DNA of 64,000 bases from contig QANY01008646.1 in NCBI GenBank assembly GCA_003255025.1, positions 1,708,555 to 1,772,554 of the forward strand. Reading direction: 5' to 3'. The notes under the pieces were generated by a model, which was not told the DNA's origin, searched no databases, and was given only the letters and a program-made list of their open reading frames with translations. Made by a program: the position numbers and the translations under genes. Shown here one piece after another: positions 48,086-58,687 of the stretch (the stretch's first letter is position 1; the number at the start of each line of letters is the position of its first letter). Origin of the DNA: Datisca glomerata (taxonomy: Eukaryota > Streptophyta > Magnoliopsida > Cucurbitales > Datiscaceae).

Positions 48086-49422
48086 TTTCCCTTAACGTAT
48101 TCAATGTTAGTGAAATGTCGATATACAATATTTTATCATAGAAAAATATCTTCCCGTTCTGAGATATACTTCCATGCAATGTTTTTGCTGGGGTCATACA
48201 GAGTCAGGCAAAATCTGAGCTGCACTTGTGACAGATAAGTCATTTTGTCCGTTTAAGATCTAGAGTTTTGAAGTTGATAGATGAATTTCTGTTCATGGCT
48301 TTCTCCTTTTAATTTTTGCCATTGCGCCTTCTCGTTCCCATTTACAAGCATTTCTTGGGAACACGCAACACAATTTTTCAAGTAGCCATTTGACAGGCTG
48401 TTGTCAATCTTCCCGTTGAGGGTGCAGCTGCCAATCCTTCTACTGAAGATGTTGTCGCCGATGCAACCGTAGTCTTTTATATCTTTTTTATAATTTTTCT
48501 TTCCTCAAGACTTAGCAAATTTCCTCTCTTCTATTTCTGCGTAGCTCTTTTTTTGTTGTCACTTCCTCCGTTCATAGGGACTGATTTGTTTGAGAATGGC
48601 ATCCAGTTTTTTTTAGAATGGTTACCGATTATAGAGGTTCTCAAGTTTCCTTCGATACATGCTCATTGATAGAGTTCTCCACTTCTTCATTTTTCTTTTT
48701 CCTTCTCTCGTACATTAAGAATTGTGACAAGAATGTTGTACAAGAATCATAATATAATAATTTATTGAAATTAATAAAGAATAAGTGCATTGTTTCATAA
48801 TTTCATCGCAAGAGTTTGATGCCCCACGTTCAATGGTAGAGTTTCTCACATTTCCTCTGTTACGAGCTCATTGGATAGTTTCTGTTGTTTCTTTATTTTC
48901 TTTTTTCTTCTCTTGTTTTTTTATTTTCCCTTTGTACTTCTACTTTGATCAATAAGAATCACTCTGTTTATGCAATTTTTCTTTTATTGAACTCCCTTTT
49001 TGTTGTACTTCATTCTTTCTTCAAAGACATCAAATTTGTTGGGATCAAAATCCATTCTTGTACCAACCTTTAGCCTTCAATTTTCCTTTGTAACAGAATC
49101 CATTCTTGTGACTTCGACCTATGTTGGAGAATAAATATCTTTTCGGTTGTGAAATTCGTTACCGAGAATAAGACTTCAATTTTCTTTAGAGACAAAGACT
49201 TATGATCTGCCTGTTTATGAAGAGTTGGGCCCAAATAAAGAACTATATCCCCGTTTTCGTTTTGAGAGAATGTGTAATATCCTGAATATTTACTAACCAT
49301 ATTAAAACTCTAAAGGTAAGATTATAGTGAGGTTGAATGATAATCCTGTTATTTTGGGAACATATGAATGTTTTTTATTGGATCACAATTTGAGTTGTTA
49401 GCAGATGTGTACAAATTAATGT
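48086..49422 (-). other. Internal sequence of the minus-strand element, left part
   Basis: Non-coding as far as I can see. A repeated block with TTGATGCCCCA and RTTCATAATTTCATC occurs here (about 48800-48840) and again at 56300-56345 in the right part, so both belong to one element. Boundaries with the nested element are set by the LTR and target duplication at 49423. Confidence 0.55.
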
Positions 49423-50016
49423 TGTAAAGGAAAAAAATTACATGTCATGTGGTAAGATTTAGACCGAAGACTCCATCAAAGAAAAGATAGACCGAGAACC
49501 GTAGAATCAACTAGGCGATTATAAAGAACATTCCAATCAGACGAAGTACATGGATTGTTGATGTAGCAATCCAAAAAAAGCTAATCAAGACCATTGGATT
49601 GATCAAATGGTCAAGATTTACTTGATTATTATTGTTGATAAGCTATATCTCAGGGAATATTCTGTTGATCCTATTTCCAGATAGAATTAGATAAGTTGTA
49701 TCAGATTCTGTGTAACTGATTGAATGCCTATAAATAGAGGCAAGATGTAAATTCAAAAGAAGACTCGAAAGAAGACAAAAACTCTCAACACTCAGAAACA
49801 AGCTGACTATGCAACTTGCATTAACCTTGTAAACCCTTTCTCCATAATGAAATACTATCAAAATCTCCCCATGGTTTTTCTTCCATTTAAGGATTTTTTT
49901 ACGTAATCATGATGTTATTATTTCTCATTCTCTCTCTTAATTATTCTCTATATTTTATATTACGATGTAAAAAATTCACGACCAATTCTCAAAGATCGTG
50001 AATTTTTTCCTTTACA
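49423..50016 (+). repeat. 5' LTR of the plus-strand element
   Basis: It matches 54330-54919 over its whole length. A TATA box is visible as CTATAAATAGAGGCAAGATG (about 49729-49748). The 3' end contains a 12-13-bp inverted repeat, AAAAAATTCACGA against TCGTGAATTTTTT, enclosing CCAATTCTCAAAGA. This would form a hairpin in RNA or single-stranded DNA just before the LTR end. Confidence 0.88.
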
Positions 50017-50036
50017 TTTAATGCTTTCATTGAGAG
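50017..50036 (+). promoter_or_regulatory. Probable primer binding site
   Basis: TTTAATGCTTTCATTGAGAG directly follows the LTR end. The minus-strand relative has TTTGGTGCTTTCATTGAGAG in the same place (58154-58173, inverted), so the block is conserved in the family. I have not assigned a tRNA. Confidence 0.6.
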
Positions 50037-50089
50037 CTGAGAAAAAACTCAAGAAATTCCTTCTCAAAATGCTCAAAACCAAACCAAAC

Positions 50090-50735
50090 ATTTTTTACAA
50101 TGGATACGGAAGCGAAAATGAAATCGGGAGCATGAGCGGAGATTTGATGAAAGTGAATCAAGGGAATGCAAATATTGGTTGCGAGCTTCCTTTTGCTGCA
50201 GCAATGGCAGATTATTTCTTCCCTTATTATCAATCCCATGTTTGTGATTTATCTTCGGTGAAGACTTGGGTGAACAAGGCTGACGGGGGGATTACCAGCA
50301 ATGTCTGCAAAAAAGGCCTAGAGATTCAATTGATGGATTCAACGATTTCTCAGTCTTGGATAAAACTAAAATCTCTGGATTCGAAGAGCGTGATATTATG
50401 TTTCAGATTCATCAGCACCAAGCTGAAATCGATTGCTTTATTGCTCTACATGCAGAAAAGATGAAGATGGAACTGGAAGAGAGAAAAAGGAGGCAATCAA
50501 GAGTGTTAATAGGAGCAATCTAGGAAATAATGATGAAGAGACTGAAGGAAAAGGACGAAGAGATCGAGAAAATGGGATGGCTGAATTGGGATCTTCAAAA
50601 AAGAGTTAAAAGCCTCTGCACAGAGAAGCAAATCCTAAGGGACTTAGCAGAGTCAACTGAAGCCACAGTCAACCAAAGCCACAGTCAACTCTCTCGACAC
50701 CAACTTAGAACAATTCCTCGCTTTATGTCAGCGAC
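50090..50735 (+). pseudogene. Captured BOI/SBP1-type RING E3 ligase fragment, RING missing
   Basis: Host proteins of this family (BOI, BRG, S-ribonuclease-binding protein 1) are E3 ubiquitin ligases with a long coiled coil and a C-terminal RING. Here the segment up to about 50300 matches the variable N-terminal part (PYYQSHVCDLSSVKTW region). After a frameshift near 50310 the order is PRDSIDGFNDF, then QHQAEIDCFIALHAEKMKME, then LEERKRRQSRVL, then KRLKEKDEEIEKMGWLNWDL and VKSLCTEKQILRDLAESTEA, the conserved coiled coil. A TAG at 50521 replaces Gln. A 16-bp duplication at 50661-50692 shifts the frame, after which VNSLDTNLEQFLA continues the family pattern. The RING finger is absent. No intron interrupts the match, suggesting capture of spliced RNA. 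Confidence 0.85.
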
Positions 50736-51649
50736 GACCGCCAGACGGGAAGTCCATTGGTCACCCGTATGCAGACAAACGTTGGACACCAAATTGTAAG
50801 TTAAATATTAATTAATTATTACTTTGACCTTTAAGTACATATATTATCCGTTAAAAATTTGAATGATTGCATGAGCATATCGTATAACTTCTTGACACAA
50901 TTGCTAGAGCATATTAAATTAGTAGAAATTAATTCTACGCTAATTGTGTAGGCATAATTAATTAGCTCTCCTTGTTAAAATTTATCATGCTTTGATGTAA
51001 TTATAGAAGTTACATTTATCCTGTTTAGGTAATTTATTTTGATAAAATTCATAGTTTGACCATGTTATGAATAACATGAAATGTTGTAAATGGTATTCAA
51101 ACTGATTTGATGCACGCATTGCATGAGGAATGAAATTTTAAATTTTAAATTCTAAATTTTGAATTTAAGCTTATCTCGAGCTAAGAAAAGAAAAAGAGGA
51201 TCCCTTAACGGTTGATGAACGAAAGCATGAACTTTAATATGCGTATTTTTTGGAGACTAGCTCTTTCCTATTCTATATGCAAAAGTGTAAGAAAATAAAA
51301 GATGAACGAACGATGAAACGGAGACGTCCTGACTACGGGAACGGGAAACATTGAGAACGAAAATGACATGGCAACGGAACCTGAAGAGAAAAGGGGAAAA
51401 TAAGAAATGAATGAGCAATGAAATGTAAACGATGACTCACAGAGTAATTTCACAAACCGAAACCAAGAATGAAGGTGCATGAAGGGAAAGCGGAAACTTG
51501 ACTGACGAGGAGCGGTTAACGAAATTAAGAACTTACAAACGACATTGAAGTCGAAGCTAAGATGGTCTTTGATGTACACCCCATTACATATCAATCAGGT
51601 TCAGCTTTTAAACTGTACTGAATGAAAACGTTATACATAAAAACTCATA

Positions 51650-52790
51650 CATTATTTGAAAGATACGGAAATTATCTTCCTGAAGAATTTTGAGGAACTC
51701 AATTTGGAGCTTCGGGATAAAAGTTATGGCAGTTTTCATACAAACTGTTCAGAAAAAAGATTATGCAGAACTGTCAATTTCAAAAATTAAACTGTAATAA
51801 CTGGCAGCCAATTACATTCTGAATCAGATACCATCAGAAAGATTCGAGAGTCTACTTCTTGGAGAATTTGATGGAATTTAATTTAGAGCTCCCGATCAAA
51901 AGTTATGATAATTTTAGTACATGCTGTTTAGAAATAAAGATTACACAGAATAGTAAATTTAGGAAATTATACTGTATCAATTAGAAACTGGCCACATGTC
52001 TAATCATATATTATTGCAACATATGGAAGTCTAATTCTTGAAAAATTTTACGGAATTGATTTTGGAGCTCACAACAAAAAGTTATGATAATTTTTGTAAA
52101 GACTGTTCGAGAAAGTAGAATATACAGAACCTTAAATTCAGAAATTAAACTTTATTTACTGGAGGCCAACTACATGATGAATCTTATATCAACGGAAAAA
52201 TACAGAAATCAAACTTGTGATGAATTTTACGAAAATCAATTTGAAGCTCCCAATCAAAAGTTATACTAGCTCTCGTTGGTATTATTCAGAAAAGTAAATA
52301 TATGAATACTTCTCAAATTAATTTTTAAACTGTATCAATTTTGAAACTATTACATAGCAAATAATATATCATTAGTAACTATGGATATCTATTTCTTGAA
52401 ATTTTTTGCAGAACTCGATTTGGAGCTTTCGAGAAAAAGTTATGACAATTTGTGTGAACACTATTTGAGAAAGCAGAATATGCAGAACGGCCAATTTCGG
52501 AAATTAATCTGTATTTGATGGAAGCCAACTATATGGTGAATCTTACATCATCGAAAAAATACAAAAATTTACTTATTGGAGAATTTTACATAACTCAATT
52601 TGGAGATTTCGATCAAAAGTCATGGAAATCATATTATGTTGAACGGTCAAATTCGATGATTAAACCATATCGACTGAGAGCAAATTACATGACGAATTAT
52701 ATATCATTGGAAGCATATGAAAATCAATTTCTTGAAGAATTTCATGGAGTTCAATTTGGAACTTTCGATTAAAACTTATGGCATGATAAC
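51650..52790 (+). repeat. Tandem array, about 179-bp unit, seven copies
   Basis: The marker AAAAGTTATG occurs near 51717, 51898, 52078, 52256, 52435, 52614 and 52773, a period of 178-181 bp (the last shorter). Units share GAATTTTACGGAACTCAATTTGGAGCT, a CTGTTCAGAAA block and AATTAAACTGTAT. Copies are clearly diverged. The same family, inverted, is at 56500-57150 in the surrounding element. Confidence 0.88.
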
Positions 52791-52849
52791 ATGTATACTG
52801 CTTATAAGAAAAATACTTGGCGTCAACTTTCTCTCTTCTTCAACAACAA

Positions 52850-53560
52850 TGGAAATTAGGGCGTGAGTCCTTGAGAGCAGACAATTCGTAAGTGTTGTTC
52901 TCTAAAGGAACTAAGGGCGTAAGTCCTTGGGACGGGTAGTTCATAAGTCCTACTTTCAGAAGGAACTAGTGAGTCCTTAAGAGGGGCAATTCATAAGTCC
53001 TACTCTCAGAATGAACTAATGGCATAAGTCCTTGGGAGGGGCGATTTATAAGTCCTACTCTCAGAAGGAACTAAGGGCGTAAGTCCTTGGGAGGGGGAAT
53101 TCATAAGTCCTACTCTTAGAACGAAGTAATGACGTAAGTCCTTGGGATGGGCAATTCATAAGTCATACTCTCTGAAGGAACTAATGGCATAAGTATTTGA
53201 GATGGGTAGTTCATAAGTCCAACTCTCAGAAAGAACTAAGGGCGTAAGTCCTTGGGAGGGGCAATTCATAAGTACTACTCTCAGAATGAAGACGGGGCCA
53301 TAGTTCTTTATTTGAATCTAAGTCATTGGAAGCGAAAAGTTCGTGAGACATTCTCCCAGAATGAAAAAAAGGCAAACAAGGTCGTGATTTTTTATTTGAA
53401 CCTAAAGCTTTAAAAACGGGCAATTTGAAAGTCCTTTCTCCCTTAATAATAATGGGAACATGGTTCTTTATTTGAACCTAAGTCCTCCTCTCAAAAGAAA
53501 ATGGCAGTTCATAATTCTTTCTCTAAGAATGAAGACGGGGCCATAGTTCTTTATTTGAAC
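52850..53560 (+). repeat. Tandem array, about 54-58-bp unit, nine or more copies
   Basis: Units read GGAACTAAGGGCGTAAGTCC, TTGGGAGGGGCAATTCATAAG and TCCTACTCTCAGAA. From about 53280 they change to a related form with GAAGACGGGGCCATAGTTC and TTTATTTGAACCTAAG. The frame at 53226-53423 is a translation of the repeat. Confidence 0.88.
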
Positions 53561-54329
53561 CTAGGTTCTTGACGAAGCATGCATATCATAAAGAAACTAA
53601 AGTCTTATCCTCGGGAACAAATTTCACAATCAAACAAGAACTGGGAGCCATAAGTTTCCTAAGTATTTAAGAACGGATTTTGTTGAAAACTTGAAGTTGG
53701 ATTTTGATCCCTAAATTTTGCTAAGTCTTTGAATGAAGTACATCAAAATGGAGTTTAATAGAAGAAAAATTGCATAAACAGAGTAATTCATATTGATCGA
53801 AGTAGAAGTACACAAGGAAAACAAGGAAACAATATAAGCTCTACCAATAAATGTGGAACATCAAACTCAAATTCATGCGATGCAATTATGAAATGGTACA
53901 CTCGCTCCTTACGCAGCTTAATTATTATGTTATTTTTTTTGTACAATATTCTTGTCATAGATCTTAACGTACGAGAGAAGGAAAATGAAAAATGAAGAAA
54001 ATGTAAATTTTTTTATCAATGAGCCCGTAGTGAAAGGAACGGAAAGACATAACAACAAATGAAGGAGAAATAATCATCATCAACAACGAGCTGACAAATG
54101 AGTTATTCGACAATCACAAAGCGTCTGTAAACAGAGACAAAAGAACATAGGGGCATAAATAAAAGAAGAAGTTGTCGCTGACAGTAGACATTCAAAAAGT
54201 TTCTTGGAAAACTACAAGAAATTTCAAAAAGCGTGTGAGAACAGAAACAGGAAGACCTAACGTCAGAACAAGAAAATATGATCATTACACCTCAACGAAT
54301 AAAATTTTGTTAAGTGTAATGGGGGCCAA
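53561..54329 (+). other. Internal 3' region of the plus-strand element
   Basis: Non-coding sequence between the array and the 3' LTR, ending in the polypurine tract AATGGGGGCCAA (54318-54329). No domain seen. Confidence 0.6.
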
Positions 54330-54919
54330 TGTACAGGCAAAATTTTACATAACACGTGGTAAGATCTAGACCAAAGACTCCATCAAAGAACAGATAGATC
54401 GGACCCGTAGGATCAACTAGGCGGTTATGAAGAACAGACCAATAAGATGAAAGTACATAGATTGTCGACGTGACAATCCAAAGAGATGCTAATCAAGACC
54501 ATTGGATTGATCAGGCGATCAGGATTTACTTGATTGTTATTGTTGATAAGCTATATCTCAGGAAATATTCTGTTGATCTTATTTTCAAATAGAATTAGAT
54601 AAGTTGTATCAAATTCAGCGTAACTGATTGAATGCCTATAAATAGAGGCAAGATGCAAATCCAAAAGAAGACAACAACTATCAACACTCATAAAAAAACA
54701 AGCTGACTATGCGACTTGCATTAACCTTGTAAACCCTTTTCTCCATAATGAAATACTATCAAAATCTCCCCGTGATTTTTCTTCCTTTTAAGAGGTTTTC
54801 TCGTAAATCATGGTGTTGTTATTCTCTCAATCTTTCTCTTAATTATTATCTATATTTTTATATTATGATGTAGGGAATTCACAATCAATTCTCAAATACC
54901 GTGAATTTTTTGCATTACA
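54330..54919 (+). repeat. 3' LTR of the plus-strand element
   Basis: Matches the 5' LTR, with moderate divergence (for example AAATAGAATTAGATAAG in both, but the start is TGTACAGGC rather than TGTAAAGGA). The terminal hairpin is degenerate here (GGAATTCACAAT against CGTGAATTTTT). Divergence between the two LTRs shows the insertion is not recent. Confidence 0.87.
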
Positions 54920-55639
54920 AATGCGATTCAGCATTAAGATATAGATTTATTGTCTATAAATAGAGAATAACTATAGAGTCATCAAATATTAATGTGAATG
55001 CATTTTTATATGTAATATTATACTCAAAATCGAAGAGCCCGATGAGATGAATTTAACGATACTTTTAATTTATCAGCTGGAGTTAAGATGAAAAAGATAC
55101 ATCAATTAAAAGATTTTCTTAGTTAGGGTAATATTGTAAATTATAAAAGAAGATAGTAAAAAGAATAAAAAAGAAAAGAAAAAGAAGAAGAGATAAGAAA
55201 TAGACGTTTTAGGGTTTGGAGGGGAAAGAATGTGTTGATAAGAAAAGAGAGAGAGAAATAGTTGTCGGAAACTTCAACCGTGATATCTTTCTCTCCAGTG
55301 GTCCGATCATGACAATTTTGGTATCAACGGAAAGCTCTCATCCTTAGCTTTCTATGAAGACCAGTTTCATGACTAATAATTTTCGTTATGATTTTCTTTA
55401 TAAGCTTGTCGTTCACATCCCAACCTCTACGAGTAACTGTTTTGGTTATCTTTTTTAGAATGGGGTCTGCTTATTTGTCTTCAAAAAGAATTTTATCTTT
55501 GCTTCCTTCAGTTGTATCTGTTGTCAACTTTTGAGCAGTTCTCCGATCTATAAGTCGGGCAAGTTTTTGTTTTCACATTTCTGATTTTCTTTTTAGAACG
55601 ATATCTATAGACACTTCAAAGGGCTTAAGCTTCTTCCAA
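54920..55639 (-). other. Internal sequence of the minus-strand element, right part
   Basis: AT-rich stretch with an A/G-rich run (55140-55260) and no recognisable domain. It resumes the outer element after the nested insertion. Confidence 0.5.
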
Positions 55640-56130
55640 AGCTTAGGGGCCCTACGATTTCCTTCTGAAAACGACGCCCATAGACAACAATTTTCATGGA
55701 ATTGAGATTTTTTAAGCTTAGGGACACGTTTCATTCTAAAAGACGATGCCCGTTGACGATAATCTTCACGGACTTAAGTTTTTTCAAGCTCGGGGGCCTG
55801 TTTCTTTTTGAAGATGATGTCTGTAGATAACAATCTCCATGGACTTAAGCTTTTTCAAGCTCAAGGGACCGTTTTCTTCTGAAGACAATGTCTATAGACA
55901 ACAATCTCCATAGACTTAAATTTTTTCAAGCTCAGGGACCCGTTTCCTTCTGAAGACGATGTCCGTAGACAATAATCTCCATGAACTTAAGCTTTTTCAA
56001 ACTCATGGGCCCGTTTCCTTCTGAAGATGATATATGTGGATAACAATCTCAATGGACTTATTATTTTTCAAGTTCAGGAGCCCCTTTCTTTCTAAGAACG
56101 ATGTCGGTAGACACTCCCAAGGATTTAACC
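55640..56130 (-). repeat. Tandem array, about 70-bp unit, seven copies
   Basis: Plus-strand units read CCTTCTGAAGACGATGTCCG, TAGACAACAATCTCCATGGAC and TTAAGCTTTTTCAAGCTCAG. Markers fall near 55665, 55734, 55806, 55876, 55950, 56019 and 56090, a period of about 70 bp. Confidence 0.87.
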
Positions 56131-56499
56131 TTTTCACAAAACTCAGGGGCCCAATGATTTTCTGTCGGGCTCCTTGCTAGAGTTTCTCTCGTTTGCTTTT
56201 TCTTTATATTTTTCTTGTTCATAAAGATTTGCGACAAGAATGTCGAACAAAAATATCATATATAATATCTTAATAGAATAAGTAGGGAACGAGTATACCG
56301 TTTCATAATTTCATCATAGGGATATGAGTTTGATGCCCCATGTCCATCATTTTAGAACCGATTCTTTTGTTCAAAATAAATATTGAGTGATGTCTTTGAA
56401 TCATATTCATGATTTTTTGTGATGATCGTTGCCGTTCTAAGACCCAAATATTTTGCGTCTTGTAATTCTGGACAAATTTACTTTTGAGAAGTCTACCGT

Positions 56500-57150
56500 A
56501 AACTTTCTTTAGGAAGTTTAGAATCTCACTCCATAAAGATTTTTAAGAAGCTGACTTCCATAGTTTTTGAGCGACATATGATTTGCCAAACTCTTCTTGT
56601 GTTGGTGAAGTTTAATAAACGAAGTTGACTATTCAGCACAGTCTTCTTTCCTAAACGGCCTTCACAAAAATTACCATAACTTTTTATTGTGAGCTCCGAA
56701 ATGAATTCTGTAAAATTTTGCAAGAAGTAGCTTCCCTATCTTTATAATAATATATGATTCGCCATATAATCAGCTTCCAATTGATACAATATGATTTCCT
56801 AAATTTACTATTCTACACAATCTTCATTTCTGAACAGCTTTCATGAAATTTACCATAACTTTTGTTCGAGAGCTCTAAATCGAGTTCTGTAAAAATCTTC
56901 AAGAAGTAAATATCCATATGTTTATTAAATATATAATTTTTCATGTAATACCATCTAAATCAAAACAGTTTAAAATTTAATCTTGAATGACGTGAATAGG
57001 TTTACTTTCATGAACAACATGTATGGAAACTACCATAACTTTTAATCGGGAGCTCTAAATTGAGTTCCGCAAAATTCTTCATCAGGCTAATTTCTGTATA
57101 TTTCAAATGGCATATGATTTACTATGTAGCTATTTTCTGTCCGGTATAGT
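56500..57150 (-). repeat. Inverted copies of the 179-bp repeat, three to four units
   Basis: ACCATAACTTTTNATYGNGAGCTC recurs near 56682, 56860 and 57040, a period of about 179 bp. The sequence is the reverse complement of the 51650-52790 array, matching the opposite orientation of the two elements and showing that they belong to one family. Confidence 0.85.
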
Positions 57151-58173
57151 TTAATAACTGAATTTGATTGATGTGTAATGGTTTGTATGTCATAGGTCAT
57201 CCGTTGAGAAGATCTCCTGTTTTGGTAGCGGTTTGTATTTTCTTTCATAAAGCCCGACTGATTTGGAGTCTTCCATAGTAGTCAAACATATGTGAGTTTG
57301 AATTTTGATTCTTTCATATGTCGTTGGCCGCTCCTTGCCCGCCATTGTTCTATTTTCCCTTTTATGCCCTTTCATTAATGGTTTCGGTTTGTGAGATTAT
57401 CGCTTTTGGAACTTTCAGTTTGGGCTTCCGTTTTGTGCTTACGATCTGCATCCGTTCTTCATGCATTTCCATTGTAAAACTACTTTATAATTTGGTCACT
57501 TACATTTCGTTACTTGTGCATCTTTTATCTTCCTGCACTTTTGCATATAGACAAGGAAAGAGAATGCCTTTGAAAATACACATGTCAGATTTATGTTTTC
57601 ATTCATCAACCATGAAATAAATTTTTTTAGCTTGAGATAAGTTTGAATTCAAAATTTGATTTGATTTAAAATTTAAAATAATCTTATCATAACAAGTCTC
57701 AGATAAGATATTTTGAAATTCAAAATTTAAAATAAAATTTAAAATTTAATATTCAAATTCAAGGTAATTTTATCAAAACAAGTTTCAGATAAGATTTTTT
57801 AAAATTCAAAACTTTATTTATCACACATCAAATTGATTTTAAAAAAATTCTTTCTACTACATTTTCAGATCCATTCATCTTTTTCTTTCCATTTTAGAAA
57901 GTAATAATGGCGTAAAAGAAATAGGCCAATAATAATGTTAATCGAATATGCAAGGAACGAGTGTACCATTTTTCCATTTCTGTTCCCGTTCCCGTTGACG
58001 GTTCTGTACCATTCCCATTTTTCTTTTCCGTACCCATCGTCGTTTCCGTTCCCATTGCCACCCCCAATCAATATCCTGAATTATTTTTCTTCTCATTTTT
58101 AAATTTCCGTGTTAAAAAAGTAAGAAGAGATGAGAATCTTGAGCGTTGATTCACTCTCAATGAAAGCACCAAA
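57151..58173 (-). other. Internal 5' region of the minus-strand element
   Basis: No protein recognised. A run of GTTCCCGTTCCCGTTGACGG-like words at 57975-58065 is low complexity. At 57650-57800 there are near-duplicated AAAATTTAAAAT and AACAAGTYTCAGATAAGAT blocks. Unlike the nested relative, it shows no E3 ligase fragment in this position. Confidence 0.55.
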
Positions 58174-58687
58174 TGTAAAAGAAAAAATTTACAATTTGAA
58201 GAATTGATCGTGAATTTTTTACATGATAATGAGAAAATAAAGAGTAAAGAGAAAAGAGTAATAGACATCATAATTTACGTGGAAAATTCTTAAAAGGAAT
58301 AAAATCATGAAATTTTTTTATAGTTTTTAATTGTGGAGAAAATGTTCACAAAGTTAATGCAAGCTACATATTGTACTTGTTTCTTGTGTGTATTAAGAAT
58401 CCTTTTGAAGTTATATTTTATCTCTATTTATAGGCTTTCAATCAATTACATAGAATCTGATGTCGTTTATATAATTCTATCTGAAAATTGGATCAACAAA
58501 ACATTTCATTGAAATCTAACTTATCAACGTTAACAACTGAATTAATTAATTTTAATTGTCTTATCAATCCAATGATCTTGCTAATGTTATTTAGATTGAC
58601 ACGTTGTCAAAACATGTAATTTTGTCAGATTAATATCTTTCTCAAATTTTTAGTGACACGACAGATTGAAGAATTTATATCCATTCA
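58174..58687 (-). repeat. Right (5') LTR of the minus-strand element
   Basis: It starts TGTAAAAGAAAAAATTTACA in plus reading, next to the primer-site block at 58154-58173. It matches 47453-48085 except for an internal duplication there. The outer edge near CCATTCA (58687) is inferred from where the two LTRs diverge. No clear target duplication was found. Confidence 0.75.

Larger units (their letters stand above)
49423..54919 (+). mobile_element. Plus-strand LTR element without pol, carrying a host gene fragment
   Basis: LTRs 49423-50016 and 54330-54919 (about 590 bp each) start TGTA-AGG and end TTACA. Flanks are AATGT on the left and AATGC on the right, a 5-bp target duplication with one change. 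A primer-site sequence (50017-50036) and a polypurine tract AATGGGGGCCAA (54318-54329) are in place. The interior has a fragment of a BOI/SBP1-type E3 ligase gene and two tandem arrays but no gag or pol. It is inserted in an inverted relative, whose LTRs share its sequence. Being inside, it arrived later. Confidence 0.88.
47453..58687 (-). mobile_element. Minus-strand LTR element without pol, split by a nested relative
   Basis: Related LTRs lie at 47453-48085 and 58174-58687. Between them are about 1.3 kb of internal sequence, a 5.5-kb plus-strand element of the same family (49423-54919), and another 3.3 kb of internal sequence. The primer-site sequence TTTGGTGCTTTCATTGAGAG adjoins the right LTR on the minus strand, and a purine-rich TTAAGGGAAAAG precedes the left LTR on the minus strand. 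No gag, protease, reverse transcriptase or integrase is recognisable. The interior is mostly tandem repeats. It fits the non-autonomous large retrotransposon derivative (LARD) class, which needs proteins from another element. Confidence 0.78.

Noticed and set aside
53226..53423. 65-codon minus-strand frame
   Set aside because: Translation of the 54-58-bp tandem repeat.
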